This document shows, piece after piece, positions 33,114 to 41,969 of a stretch of 64,000 nt of DNA; position 1 is the first letter of the stretch, and the number at the start of each line of letters is the position of its first letter. The DNA comes from Planctomycetaceae bacterium. Its GTDB lineage: Bacteria > Planctomycetota > Planctomycetia > Planctomycetales > Planctomycetaceae. The notes beneath the pieces are model-generated. The model ran no database searches. It was not told the DNA's origin and saw only the letters and a list, made by a program, of their open reading frames with translations. The stretch lies in the NCBI GenBank assembly GCA_021732995.1, contig JAKFWA010000054.1, positions 124,001 through 188,000 on the forward strand, written 5' to 3'. The position numbers and the translations under genes are program-made.

Positions 33114-35327
33114 ATGAGACTTACTTTACGGACATTGCTCGCTTATCTGGACGATGTGCTCGAACCCGAGCATGCCCGCGAGATTGGCAATAAGGTGAAC
33201 GAGAGCGGTTACGCGTCAATGCTGATGAACCGCATCCGCGAAGTGACTCGCCGCCGCCGCCTGCTGGCTCCGGATCTAACGGGGCCGCAGATGGGCCTTG
33301 ATCCGAACACGGTAGCGGAATACCTCGACAGTACGCTTGGTGCGGAGTTCGTGGCTGACGTCGAAAAGGTCTGCCTGGATTCGGACATGCACTTGGCCGA
33401 GGTCGCGGCGACGCATCAGATCCTGACGCTGGTGCTGGGCGAGCCGGTTGATGTTCCGGCCCGCACCCGCGAACGCATCTACGCGTTGGGGCCTCGCGGG
33501 TCTACGTCTGTGACCGTCGGTGATGCCCCGTCGGCGCAAACTACTGCCGCGGCCGTAGTCGCCGAACCGGTTGTTGTGAAACCCGCAGCTCAGGTCCATC
33601 CGGCAACGCGCGTCGCGCGAGACGATATTGATACCACCGTTCCGGACTATTTACGTCCCGCGCCGTTCTGGCAGCGCTTCGCACCGCTCGCGTTGGCCGT
33701 AATTGTGCTCGGCGGCTGGGCTGCCATGATGTATCGCGAGGTCGCTCCCAAGAAGCCAGCTGAGTCCGACGTCGCTTCCCGGTCCACCTCAGAGAGTAAA
33801 GAGCCTTCAACGGAAGTAACTTCGGACGCGACGACCGAAAAGCCCGGCGAGTCTACTGCAGTTGCTGCAACGACACCTGCTGTGGATTCAACATCCACCG
33901 AGCCGATCGCTCCATTCGTGCGCAAGCCAGCGAACGGCGCTACTGATCCTGCAACTGTTGCTGAGACCACATCTCGGACGACCGAGCCTTCCACCACCGT
34001 GGCCGCGACAACCACGCGTCCGATGCCAACCGATACTCAGGTGGCGTCAGCGACAACCAGCAAGCCCACGGTTGACCCGCTACCTCTAACTCCGGTGAAT
34101 GAAAACAAGGTCGAGCCCGCATTTGAACCCAAGGTGGTGCCGACTCCACCAGCACCGGCTGAACCCGTCGTGCCACTGCCGGAGATGTTTTATTCATCCC
34201 GTACCGGCCTGATGGCTCAATCTTCTAACAAGGGCTGGCTGATCATGCCCAAGCGTGCCACGGTTCGTTCCGGCGACCGACTGGCAACTCCGGTTCCGTT
34301 TACTTCGACACTGGAAGCGCCGGCTCTGGGATTGACGCTTGAACTTGCTCCTGGGACCGCGATCGATGTTCTGGGGGCTACTTCCAAAGAAGCGATTACG
34401 CTGCGGATTCTTAGAGGTCGTGTAGCCTTCAAGCGTGCGGCACGCGCAGACGATGAACCGCTGACGATCGGTCTGGTTCTCCACAATGAACCCTGCCAGT
34501 TGACGTTGCTGAGTTCGAAGTCGCTGTGTGGTGTTGAAATCACTCCGCGCGAGCCCAACTCGTTTGAAGCTGATCTGAAGGATGATACTTATCAAGGTAA
34601 CCTCGCCGTGGTTGAAGGCGACGTGAAGTTCGTCGGCACGCTCGGCGGCAATCAATCTTTCAAGGCTCAGACGTGGACTTCGATTTCAGTGCGCGATCGT
34701 CGCATGATGGACCCGTCCAGTGGCGATTCTCCGCTATTGGTTGTCCCGGATTGGCTTGACCCCAACAAGCCGAAGATGACGGCGACCGAACGCACGAATT
34801 CGGTGCGTTTCGAGAAGGAAATCGGTGGTGACTTGCCACTCCGCGAAACGGTTCCGGCTGTTATCGATTCGAACGTGCCGACATTGGCCACGTTTGCCGT
34901 AAGGACGCTGGCTACCCTGGATCATTATCCAGAACTCGTGCAGGCGATGACTCGCGTGGAGTTCGAAGAGACTCGTATGGCCGCGATCAGCGGACTGCGA
35001 CAATGGTTGCCTCAGAACCCGCAGAATCGAGTGCTGTTGCAGGAAGAACTGAAGAAGAATTTCCCCGAGGACGTTGCCAGCGACATCTATCGCATGCTGT
35101 GGGGCTTTGACGAAGCGGATGCACGTAACCCGGTGACATCGCGCAAGCTGGTGGAACATCTGAAGAGCGAAAACGTCGTGATTCGTAATCTCGCCATTTG
35201 GCACCTCGCTCGTCTCACCGGTCAGAAGTACGACTACCGGGTTACCAACCCGCAGCCGCAACGTCACGCATCAATCGAGCGTTGGCAGAATCACCTTGAG
35301 CGCCACAAGGGAGCACTGCTGGAGTAG
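33114..35327 (+). CDS. Membrane-anchored FecR-like protein with a Ser/Thr/Pro-rich linker
   Basis: A 737-residue single-pass protein. Residues 1-180 are cytoplasmic and helical and carry repeated LAYLDD/AEYLDST patterns, resembling a planctomycete zinc-finger-less anti-sigma-like N-terminus. One membrane helix (about 187-210, LALAVIVLGGWAAMMY) is followed by about 150 residues of Thr, Ser, Pro and Ala (low complexity). Residues 360-560 are beta-rich and contain FecR-like segments (TLRILRGRVAF, NLAVVEGDVKF, TSISVRDRRM). The last 150 residues are helical (HEAT-like). No sigma factor gene is adjacent. It may sense envelope state or support a polymer layer; the family is not named. Confidence 0.75.
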   Translation: MRLTLRTLLAYLDDVLEPEHAREIGNKVNESGYASMLMNRIREVTRRRRLLAPDLTGPQMGLDPNTVAEYLDSTLGAEFVADVEKVCLDSDMHLAEVAATHQILTLVLGEPVDVPARTRERIYALGPRGSTSVTVGDAPSAQTTAAAVVAEPVVVKPAAQVHPATRVARDDIDTTVPDYLRPAPFWQRFAPLALAVIVLGGWAAMMYREVAPKKPAESDVASRSTSESKEPSTEVTSDATTEKPGESTAVAATTPAVDSTSTEPIAPFVRKPANGATDPATVAETTSRTTEPSTTVAATTTRPMPTDTQVASATTSKPTVDPLPLTPVNENKVEPAFEPKVVPTPPAPAEPVVPLPEMFYSSRTGLMAQSSNKGWLIMPKRATVRSGDRLATPVPFTSTLEAPALGLTLELAPGTAIDVLGATSKEAITLRILRGRVAFKRAARADDEPLTIGLVLHNEPCQLTLLSSKSLCGVEITPREPNSFEADLKDDTYQGNLAVVEGDVKFVGTLGGNQSFKAQTWTSISVRDRRMMDPSSGDSPLLVVPDWLDPNKPKMTATERTNSVRFEKEIGGDLPLRETVPAVIDSNVPTLATFAVRTLATLDHYPELVQAMTRVEFEETRMAAISGLRQWLPQNPQNRVLLQEELKKNFPEDVASDIYRMLWGFDEADARNPVTSRKLVEHLKSENVVIRNLAIWHLARLTGQKYDYRVTNPQPQRHASIERWQNHLERHKGALLE

Positions 35328-35370
35328 CTGAGACGACGAATTGCTCCGACACTTTCAATGAAATGAAACA

Positions 35371-35424
35371 ACGCGAGCCATCGATCACTGTTCTGAAGAC
35401 AGAATCGATGGCTCGCGTTTTTGT
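35371..35424. terminator. Bidirectional terminator between convergent genes
   Basis: Arms 35371-35385 and 35404-35418 (ACGCGAGCCATCGAT and its perfect complement) form a 15-bp stem; a small inner stem sits in the loop. TTTTTGTT follows on the plus side, and on the minus side GTTTCATTTCATT provides a T-rich stretch. It serves the FecR-like gene and probably the convergent phoH gene. Confidence 0.92.
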
Positions 35425-35436
35425 TGAGATGGTCAA

Positions 35437-36777
35437 CTACAGAAGATTGCTGGCGAGTTCCGCCAATTCGCTGCGTTCGCCCTTCTCCAATGAAACGTGT
35501 CCGTACAGAGGTTGCCCCACCATGCGGTTGATGAGGTAGCTCAGGCCATTTGAGAGCGAATCCAGATAAGGGTGATCGATCTGATGAATGTCACCCGTGA
35601 AGACGATCTTGGTGCCTTCACCGGCACGAGTGATGATCGTCTTGATCTCGTGCGGTGTGAGGTTCTGAGCCTCATCGACAATGAAGAAGACCCGCTGCAG
35701 ACTGCGTCCGCGAATGTAGGCTAGCGGAGTCACTTCAACGTGGTGGGCTGCAAGTAATTCAGGTCCGCGTTGATAGCCGTTCGCTTCGCCAACGGGATGC
35801 TTCATCACAGCCAGGTTGTCGTATAGTGGCTGCATGTAAGGATCGAGCTTCGCGTCGATGTCGCCGGGAAGGAAACCGAGGTCGCGGTTGCTCAACGGCA
35901 CTGCCGGACGTGCCAGCAGGATCTGGCGATAGCGTGAGCGGCATTCCATCGCGGCGGCCAACGCCAGCAAGGTCTTTCCGGACCCCGCCTTGCCTGTCAG
36001 TGACACGAGTTTCAGTTGGTCGTCCATCAAGGCTCGCAGCGCGAAGGATTGCTCGGCGTTGCGAGGGCTGATACCTGATGCGGTCAGGCGATCGATGCGC
36101 ACAAACGATCGTTCGTTGGCGTTATAGGTCGCGAGTACGGACTTCGAACCGTTTCGCAGAATGAAGTTTTCGTTGGCGATTGGTTTCTCGACGCAGTCCA
36201 ACTCGTCAAGCGGCACATGACCGCCATTATTGAAAAACTGGCCCACGGAATCACTCGAAAGCCCGCCCACCAATCTTTTGCCGGTGTAGAGCTTGTCGAA
36301 GCTCTCGACCTTGTCAGTGCTATAATCTTGGGCGGTCAAGCCAAGTGATTTGGCTTTCATCCGCAGATTGGTGTCCTTGGAAACGAGGACGACCGGGCGG
36401 GGCGACTCGTGCTGCTGCAGGGTCAGAGCGACGTTCAGAATGCGATGATCGGGGCAATCGACCAGGAAGGCATCCTTTAGACGCTGGTTGTTCTCGGCCT
36501 CCAGAATCACGCGGATGGAGCCTAAACCATCTCCCAGTGAAGCACCTTCGGGTGAGAGCACGTCGCCGGTGAGTTCGTCGACGCGCCGCAGAAACGCCCG
36601 AGCTTGAAAGTTGATGTCGTCGTTGCCCTTTTTAAAGCGGTCCAGTTCTTCCAGCACAGTGATGGGGACGGCAACGTCGTTTTCTTCGAAGTTTCTTAAG
36701 CACCCTGCGTCATGCAGGATCACGTTAGTGTCAATGACAAACAACTTCGGGGAACAACCTGCGTGGGTCACTGGCAT
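35437..36777 (-). CDS. PIN-PhoH fusion ATPase/ribonuclease (PhoH2-like)
   Basis: A 446-residue protein joining an N-terminal PIN nuclease domain (residues 10-150; [10 protein letters not shown] with D16, further acidic residues at E43 and in DHRILNVAL) to a C-terminal PhoH ATPase (about 225-446). Walker A is GKAGSGKT near 245 and Walker B is FFIVDEAQN; the [16 protein letters not shown] and [10 protein letters not shown] motifs are typical. PhoH2 proteins of this order unwind and cleave RNA. No phosphate regulon gene is next to it. ATG 36777 is the conserved start of the PIN strand. It is the last gene before the bidirectional terminator. Confidence 0.95.
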   Translation of the reverse strand: MPVTHAGCSPKLFVIDTNVILHDAGCLRNFEENDVAVPITVLEELDRFKKGNDDINFQARAFLRRVDELTGDVLSPEGASLGDGLGSIRVILEAENNQRLKDAFLVDCPDHRILNVALTLQQHESPRPVVLVSKDTNLRMKAKSLGLTAQDYSTDKVESFDKLYTGKRLVGGLSSDSVGQFFNNGGHVPLDELDCVEKPIANENFILRNGSKSVLATYNANERSFVRIDRLTASGISPRNAEQSFALRALMDDQLKLVSLTGKAGSGKTLLALAAAMECRSRYRQILLARPAVPLSNRDLGFLPGDIDAKLDPYMQPLYDNLAVMKHPVGEANGYQRGPELLAAHHVEVTPLAYIRGRSLQRVFFIVDEAQNLTPHEIKTIITRAGEGTKIVFTGDIHQIDHPYLDSLSNGLSYLINRMVGQPLYGHVSLEKGERSELAELASNLL

Positions 36778-36957
36778 CGCATCCTCCCTGAGTGAATGAC
36801 AGAGAACGAACCGGCCTGATTCGCCAACGTCGGGACGCTACCCCCGTTATCGGCAATCGGTCAATGTCGGTGGAGAGAGCGGTTTCCGTGCCAAACGCGT
36901 TTCACATCGTTTTTTCACTTGGCGCAACTCCGCACGCTCTCCGGCCCAGACGCCTGC

Positions 36958-37446
36958 CTACGCTTGCTTGAGGATTGCGATTTTTTGCTTGATAGCGCCG
37001 AGGTGATAAGCGACATGTGTCACTGCGGCGATGGCTCCTCCGACCTGCAGGGCCTCGGACGAGTTGTGTGACTTGATCGCGCGGCGCAAGTCGTCGTAAG
37101 CCGTTCGAAGTTCCGCCTGCAGCCGTTTCCAGCCCGCTTCGTCGAGTACGGAAACCTGCCAACTCTTCTGCCAGCGCTCCAATCCCGGCTGCTCCATGTT
37201 GCCGCGGATAAAGCCTGCGGTCGCATGCATGGCGAACGTGACATGCTTGACCTGCGCTGCGATGGATGTGTTAGCCACCTGCCGCGCGGCGACAGCGGCA
37301 TCCAGCTTCGCCAGCGTTCCGAAATAGCCCGAGTCAGGCTCCGGGTCGGTGAAGTACGTAAATGGTTTCTGCGGGTGCTCGAACGCTTCGTCGAGAACTC
37401 CGAGAAGCTGATCGACCACCGCATTTGGCGATTTAACAGTCGTCAT
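36958..37446 (-). CDS. DinB-like four-helix protein
   Basis: A 162-residue protein of the DinB/YfiT four-helix-bundle type. Helical segments carry the histidines VKHVTFAMHATAGFI and THVAYHLGAIKQK, spaced as in the metal-binding triad of this family. Members in other bacteria use a divalent metal for thiol transferase or unknown roles. ATG 37446 has a GAGGAGAG-type ribosome site. Its product is not obviously linked to the nearby Ada, although both sit on the minus strand 165 bases apart. Confidence in the fold is moderate; the function is open. Confidence 0.7.
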   Translation of the reverse strand: MTTVKSPNAVVDQLLGVLDEAFEHPQKPFTYFTDPEPDSGYFGTLAKLDAAVAARQVANTSIAAQVKHVTFAMHATAGFIRGNMEQPGLERWQKSWQVSVLDEAGWKRLQAELRTAYDDLRRAIKSHNSSEALQVGGAIAAVTHVAYHLGAIKQKIAILKQA

Positions 37447-37610
37447 AATTCGCTCTCCTCACCTCAATCAATGTCCTACATCTTTTGTTCCACGCGAGTT
37501 TCTCTGAGTACGAATCTGAGGGGCTTCATCAGAACAACACGTCAAAAGCACACCTCGATTGCGGCAAGTAGCTGGTCGGCGAGGATTCGAAGGCCTTACT
37601 TCAAAGGCTT

Positions 37611-38726
37611 TCAGCGCGAACTTTTAGGAGAATTGACAGCCTCATCAGGCCGTTGCTCAAGCTGAAGGAGAGCTGCCTTGCGTTCAACTCCCCACCGGTA
37701 ACCGGCCAGTGAACCGTCGCGGCGCACGACTCGATGGCAGGGGATTGCGATGGCGATCTGGTTCGCTGCACACGCACTGGCAACAGCTCGCACGGCTTCA
37801 GGTTTGCCGAGTTGCTCTGCAAGTTCCGTGTAGGTGGTGGTCTGTCCGCAAGGAATCCGGGTCAGCAGTTTCCACACGCGTTGCTGGAAGGCCGTGCCCT
37901 GAATGTCGAGTGGCAGTTTGAGCCCGGTTGCTGGCAGTTCAATCAGAGCGATAGCTTGAGCGACGTGAGTTTCGAAGCTGGCATCGCCGCCGATGAGCTC
38001 GGCCAGTGAGAACCGATCTTCAAGTTCTTTGACGAGAACTGCGGGATCATCACCGAGCGAGATTGCGCAGACACCAACTTCGGAAGCTGCAACCAAGATC
38101 GAGCCCAGCGAACACTCACCAACCGCGAATCGAATCACAGCGTTCTTTCCTTTGCGGCGCACTTGGGTCGGAGTCATGCCGAGCGTCTTGGTGGATGTTT
38201 CATAAAGACGACTCTGCGAACGAAAGCCCGCATTGAGCGCCGCCGTTGTGATGGTCGTGTTTCCGCCGATCTGATCCCTCAGACGCTGAGCGCGATGCGC
38301 TGTCGCATATTGTTTTGGAGTTAATCCCGTAGCGGCTTTGAAGACGCGATGTAGATGCGAAGGACTGAGCGAAACCGTCTCGGCCAACTCATCCAGTCCA
38401 AGGGTTTCATCTACAGTTTCCAACAGGCGACACGCGCGTGCGACGGCGTCTTGATGCTGCTCGCTCAGTGAACGGTCTTTAGGATGGCAGCGTTTGCAGG
38501 CGCGGAACCCGGCTCGCTCCGCGTCTGACGGCGTGGTGAAGAATCGCACGTGCTCACGCTTTGCCAGTTTGGCCGAGCATGAGGGGCGACAATAGATCCC
38601 CGTCGTCTTGACCGCGTACACAAAGCTGGCGTCGGCGCGCCGATCACGTCCCGCAACTGCCTGCCAGCGATCCTCAGCGGTTTGAAAGCAGGGAGTTAAA
38701 TCGGGCGACTCAGAACTTGTTCTCAC
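37611..38726 (-). CDS. ada: Bifunctional Ada: methylphosphotriester / O6-methylguanine methyltransferase and AraC-type regulator
   Basis: A 371-residue full-length Ada that repairs alkylated DNA and induces its own regulon. The N-terminal domain has zinc cysteines C46, C50, C77 and C80 (TGIYCRPSC, CKRC), the first being the methyl acceptor from phosphotriesters. Residues 85-190 contain two AraC helix-turn-helix motifs (LAETVSLSPSHLHRVFK, TTAALNAGFRSQSRLYE). The C-terminal alkyltransferase ends with IPCHRVV, whose cysteine (about C330) accepts methyl from O6-methylguanine. The start matches the family and no partner gene (AlkA, AlkB) follows in the operon. All catalytic residues are intact. 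Confidence 0.97.
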   Translation of the reverse strand: MRTSSESPDLTPCFQTAEDRWQAVAGRDRRADASFVYAVKTTGIYCRPSCSAKLAKREHVRFFTTPSDAERAGFRACKRCHPKDRSLSEQHQDAVARACRLLETVDETLGLDELAETVSLSPSHLHRVFKAATGLTPKQYATAHRAQRLRDQIGGNTTITTAALNAGFRSQSRLYETSTKTLGMTPTQVRRKGKNAVIRFAVGECSLGSILVAASEVGVCAISLGDDPAVLVKELEDRFSLAELIGGDASFETHVAQAIALIELPATGLKLPLDIQGTAFQQRVWKLLTRIPCGQTTTYTELAEQLGKPEAVRAVASACAANQIAIAIPCHRVVRRDGSLAGYRWGVERKAALLQLEQRPDEAVNSPKSSR

Positions 38727-38865
38727 CGGTAAATCCCAACGCGATTCTCACGCTGCGATGCAGCCCGCACAGAGAGGCTGAAAAACACCTTTGCAGTCCA
38801 AGAAGTCTACGGGTAACCGACCGGCGCGGGCGCTCTGGTTCTTACTTTCAAATTCGGTTTGTCGA

Positions 38866-40716
38866 TCAGTCTTTCGCACGACTTGAGGCTGCGTCGTTTG
38901 TTTCCGGCGGCGACCACTTTTCACCAGTGTGCTCAAGCAACGTCAGTTCTCGAGTGGCGTCGAGATCGCGCCAAACCTCGGAATGATGGCTCGACCAGTG
39001 CACGATGAGTTCATCAATCACTTGCGACTGGCCAACGGACAACAGGCAACGAGGATCGTGGCTGGCGGCAAAGCTGCCACCTGATGGAATGTGTGTGGTG
39101 GCTGTCTTGTCGCCACAGCGGTAGCTCAAGCTGATCCCCAGCGGCGTTCGCGCTGCGGATTGCCCAATCAGCCTGAGCCGCACGCTACTGCCGCGACGCT
39201 CGCTGGCGTTATGAACGACCGCCGCAGGACGGATCAGATGGGTGACAAGCAGGTCCGGCAGTCCGTCGTGATCGAGGTCGCTAGTCGCGGCGGCTCGACC
39301 GAGCCACTTGTCTTCGAAGTAATCACCCGCCGTGCGGGATACGTCATGAAACCGTCGACCCTGATCGTTCCAGAACAACTGCTGGGGCATCGCGTATTGA
39401 TGACCGAAACCCAGCGGGGTCAGATCCCAGATATGGCCATTGGCGACGAAGAGATCCGGCCACTGGTCCAGATCAAAATCGGCTCCGATCGTTCCGAAGC
39501 TCAGCAACGGTCGCGATGTCGTATCCAGCCCCATCGCTCCGCTCCGATGAACGAACGCCGTCGGGGCGACATGGTCGTAGTAGTCCTTCAGCGAGTTTTC
39601 AAAGTTAGTGACGAACAGGTCGAACCAGCCGTTGCCGTCGAAGTCAGCGCAGGCGATGCCCATTGAGGATTCAGCACCGCCATCAGCGCCAACAGCTACG
39701 CCGCTGACGACACCTTGCTCAGAAAAACGTAGCCCGCCTTCATTCAGAAATAGAAAATTAGGACTGGTGTCGTTGGCTACGTAAACATCGAGCCGCCGGT
39801 CTCCATTCAGGTCGACGATTTCCACGGCGAGGCCCTTGCCCGGCTCGACAGCTCGAATGCCCGTCGGCTCGCTGACATTGAGAAACGTGCCATCGCTGCG
39901 GTTCTCCCACAGCGTATCGTGCTGGGCGACTCGCCCGATCGGTCCGCAGGAGATCATCACCGGAGGCCGGTGTTCTGTGAGGCAGGGCGGGTCCGTAGAT
40001 GCGTATTCGACGTAGTTCGTGACGTACAAGTCCAGATCGCCGTCGTCGTCCAGATCGGCGAAAGCCGCTCCCGCAGACCAGGAAGCGTCGGCGATGTTTG
40101 CTGAATTACTCATGTGATGAAAGGTGCCGTCTCCAGCGTTCTGCCATAGCTCGATCCGGCCGTAGTAGCAGATGCAGAGATCGGGAAATCCGTCGTTGTC
40201 GAAGTCACCTGCGGCGACTCCCATTCCGAAGCCGCTCACAGCAAGTTGGCTGGGTCGCGAGACGTTCTCGAACCGGATGCCGCCTGCCGAGCTGACATTG
40301 CGTGCGAGCTGATGAACGGCTCCCTTGTTCTCGGCCGGATGCGTGAAGTCGGACCCATTCGTGAGAAACGCGTCGCACCAGCCGTCCTGGTCGTAGTCAA
40401 ACAGTGCGACACCGCCGCCGTTCTGCTCGGTCATGTAGTGCTTGGGGCTGGGGTTGCCGTAGTAGGTGAAATCCAAACCGCTGTTCTTGATCAGTTCAAA
40501 ACGAAAAGGGCGACGTGCGGGTTGATCGTCAATCGGATCAGGCTGAGAGAGCAGGCTTTGAGGTGCACTCGGCAAAGTGGCCGTTGCTGCACTCGGCGGC
40601 GCGTCGGCTGTACTGCAACCAATCAATCCGCTGGCCAGCCAGCCGCAGATGCACATGGCGATTCGATACCCGCCACTGCTGTGCGAGCGACAAGCAGATT
40701 CGAGTGGAGTGCTCAC
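38866..40716 (-). CDS. FG-GAP/VCBS repeat lipoprotein with C-terminal ASPIC/UnbV domain
   Basis: A 616-residue secreted lipoprotein of the CRTAC1-like family. The N-terminal signal ends in a lipobox (LASGLIGC) and the mature protein should be anchored by lipid. Seven calcium-binding FG-GAP blades are visible, each with D-x-D-x-D-G-type loops (DYDQDGWCD, DFDNDGFPD, DLDDDGDLD, DLNGDRRLD, DFDGNGWFD, DFDLDQWPD, DLDHDGLPD). The last 120 residues match the ASPIC/UnbV domain (TPLGISLSYR, IDELIVHWSS). The start GTG 40716 overlaps the stop of the upstream gene as GTGA, so translation is coupled. It closes the minus-strand operon with the SGNH and GT-C/TPR genes. Adhesive or scaffold role inferred. Confidence 0.88.
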   Translation of the reverse strand: MSTPLESACRSHSSGGYRIAMCICGWLASGLIGCSTADAPPSAATATLPSAPQSLLSQPDPIDDQPARRPFRFELIKNSGLDFTYYGNPSPKHYMTEQNGGGVALFDYDQDGWCDAFLTNGSDFTHPAENKGAVHQLARNVSSAGGIRFENVSRPSQLAVSGFGMGVAAGDFDNDGFPDLCICYYGRIELWQNAGDGTFHHMSNSANIADASWSAGAAFADLDDDGDLDLYVTNYVEYASTDPPCLTEHRPPVMISCGPIGRVAQHDTLWENRSDGTFLNVSEPTGIRAVEPGKGLAVEIVDLNGDRRLDVYVANDTSPNFLFLNEGGLRFSEQGVVSGVAVGADGGAESSMGIACADFDGNGWFDLFVTNFENSLKDYYDHVAPTAFVHRSGAMGLDTTSRPLLSFGTIGADFDLDQWPDLFVANGHIWDLTPLGFGHQYAMPQQLFWNDQGRRFHDVSRTAGDYFEDKWLGRAAATSDLDHDGLPDLLVTHLIRPAAVVHNASERRGSSVRLRLIGQSAARTPLGISLSYRCGDKTATTHIPSGGSFAASHDPRCLLSVGQSQVIDELIVHWSSHHSEVWRDLDATRELTLLEHTGEKWSPPETNDAASSRAKD

Positions 40717-41948
40717 AGTGCTTGCTCCATAACGAAATCGGGCTGAGCTTGTCGCAACCACTTGAGGATCGCCTCTGCCGCCATGCGGTGGGCTGTGCCA
40801 TTCGGGTGATGGTCCGTTGCATCGACCCAGAGCTTCGATGTGGATTGGCCAGTAAACGTGGGCGCGAGATCCAGCGCTGGCAGTGACGCCTCGCCAGCCA
40901 TCTTTAGGAGCACATCGTGAACGGGTTGCAGCGGATATTGCTGCTCCAGGCTCTCCAGCAATGGATAAATGACCAGAACAACGCGAGCGTCGGTTCGTTG
41001 AGCTGCCGCAATCATCTGCAGCTTGAGTTGATGCAAGTTGTAGCCGTTCTCGTTCGGACTGTAACAGGACAGATACCAGTTGAGCGTGTCCTGTCGAATG
41101 CGTGCCAGTTCAAAGGGCGTTGCCGTGAGATCCAGCAAACGAGGGCGACCGAGCAGCCAGCCGCGTTGTCGCTCCTGCTCGAGGTAGCGATCACGCAGCA
41201 GGACGAAATCGTTGATGTATTTCTGCTGGCGAGCGAGCGCTGGAGTCAGAGTCACATCGTTGGGGATCAAAACCCAGATCACGCGCCGGCACTCAGCATG
41301 CTGAATCAGCGCATCCATGATGCCCTGTTGTTGCTCGGCGTTGGATCCCACCTGACCGCCGTTAACGCAATCCATCGAGTGTTTGAGCTGCCGCTCCAAC
41401 TGGCGGGGCAGACTGAGCGGCTCAGGAACGCCTTCGCCGAACACGAATGAGTCTCCGACGATGGCGAGGCGCTCGCGATCGTCAGGTTGGCGAGGCGGGT
41501 ATTCGCGATCGCGAATGCCCTTCGACGAATGGCGATATTCGACGCACCAAGGGGTTTCAGACAGTCGGGAGAGCGGTAGCTCCCGGGCTTCGAAGGTGTA
41601 TTCCTGCAGCAGCCAGGAACCCTGAGTGACATCTGGAGTCAGCGAAAGCTCGCTTGAGGGGTTGTCAGCATAGCAGTGATAGAACAGAGGCGATGTTTCA
41701 TCGTTCTTGACCAGTTGCCGCTTGGTGACGAATCGAGCGGGTTCGATGGCCCACGCTCGCACAATGACCTCGGCGATGATCAGCCCCACCAGCAGGCCAG
41801 TCAGCAACGCTCCGAGCTTGAACCACCATGGCCGCGGCGTTTTGCAAGTGGACGCTGGCGCTGTCGACGGTGCGGATTCGCTGGCGAGGTTGTTTGTGAT
41901 TGCTGCGAGTGATGGTTCGGGAGTGATGTTGTTGAGCGCGAGTGTCAT
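40713..41948 (-). CDS. Membrane-anchored SGNH hydrolase / acyltransferase-like protein
   Basis: A 411-residue protein with one N-terminal membrane helix (about 44-66) after a 40-residue polar tail. The exported part has the SGNH blocks: VGDSFVFGEG with D166-S167 as the nucleophile block and DHHPNGTAH with D379 and H381 (the D-x-H-P-N motif). The family includes AlgJ/AlgX-type O-acetyltransferases and cell-surface esterases, and an O-acyl transferase acting on a glycan is a fair guess given the neighbours. It overlaps the FG-GAP gene by 4 bases and lies 21 bases from the GT-C/TPR gene upstream. ATG 41948 is the start. Confidence 0.85.
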   Translation of the reverse strand: MTLALNNITPEPSLAAITNNLASESAPSTAPASTCKTPRPWWFKLGALLTGLLVGLIIAEVIVRAWAIEPARFVTKRQLVKNDETSPLFYHCYADNPSSELSLTPDVTQGSWLLQEYTFEARELPLSRLSETPWCVEYRHSSKGIRDREYPPRQPDDRERLAIVGDSFVFGEGVPEPLSLPRQLERQLKHSMDCVNGGQVGSNAEQQQGIMDALIQHAECRRVIWVLIPNDVTLTPALARQQKYINDFVLLRDRYLEQERQRGWLLGRPRLLDLTATPFELARIRQDTLNWYLSCYSPNENGYNLHQLKLQMIAAAQRTDARVVLVIYPLLESLEQQYPLQPVHDVLLKMAGEASLPALDLAPTFTGQSTSKLWVDATDHHPNGTAHRMAAEAILKWLRQAQPDFVMEQAL

Positions 41949-41969
41949 TCGATTGTGCTGCGTGAAGTT

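Noticed and set aside
37225-37665. 146-codon plus-strand open frame between the DinB-like and ada genes
   Set aside because: It overlaps both minus-strand genes and shows no protein-like pattern in the gap itself.
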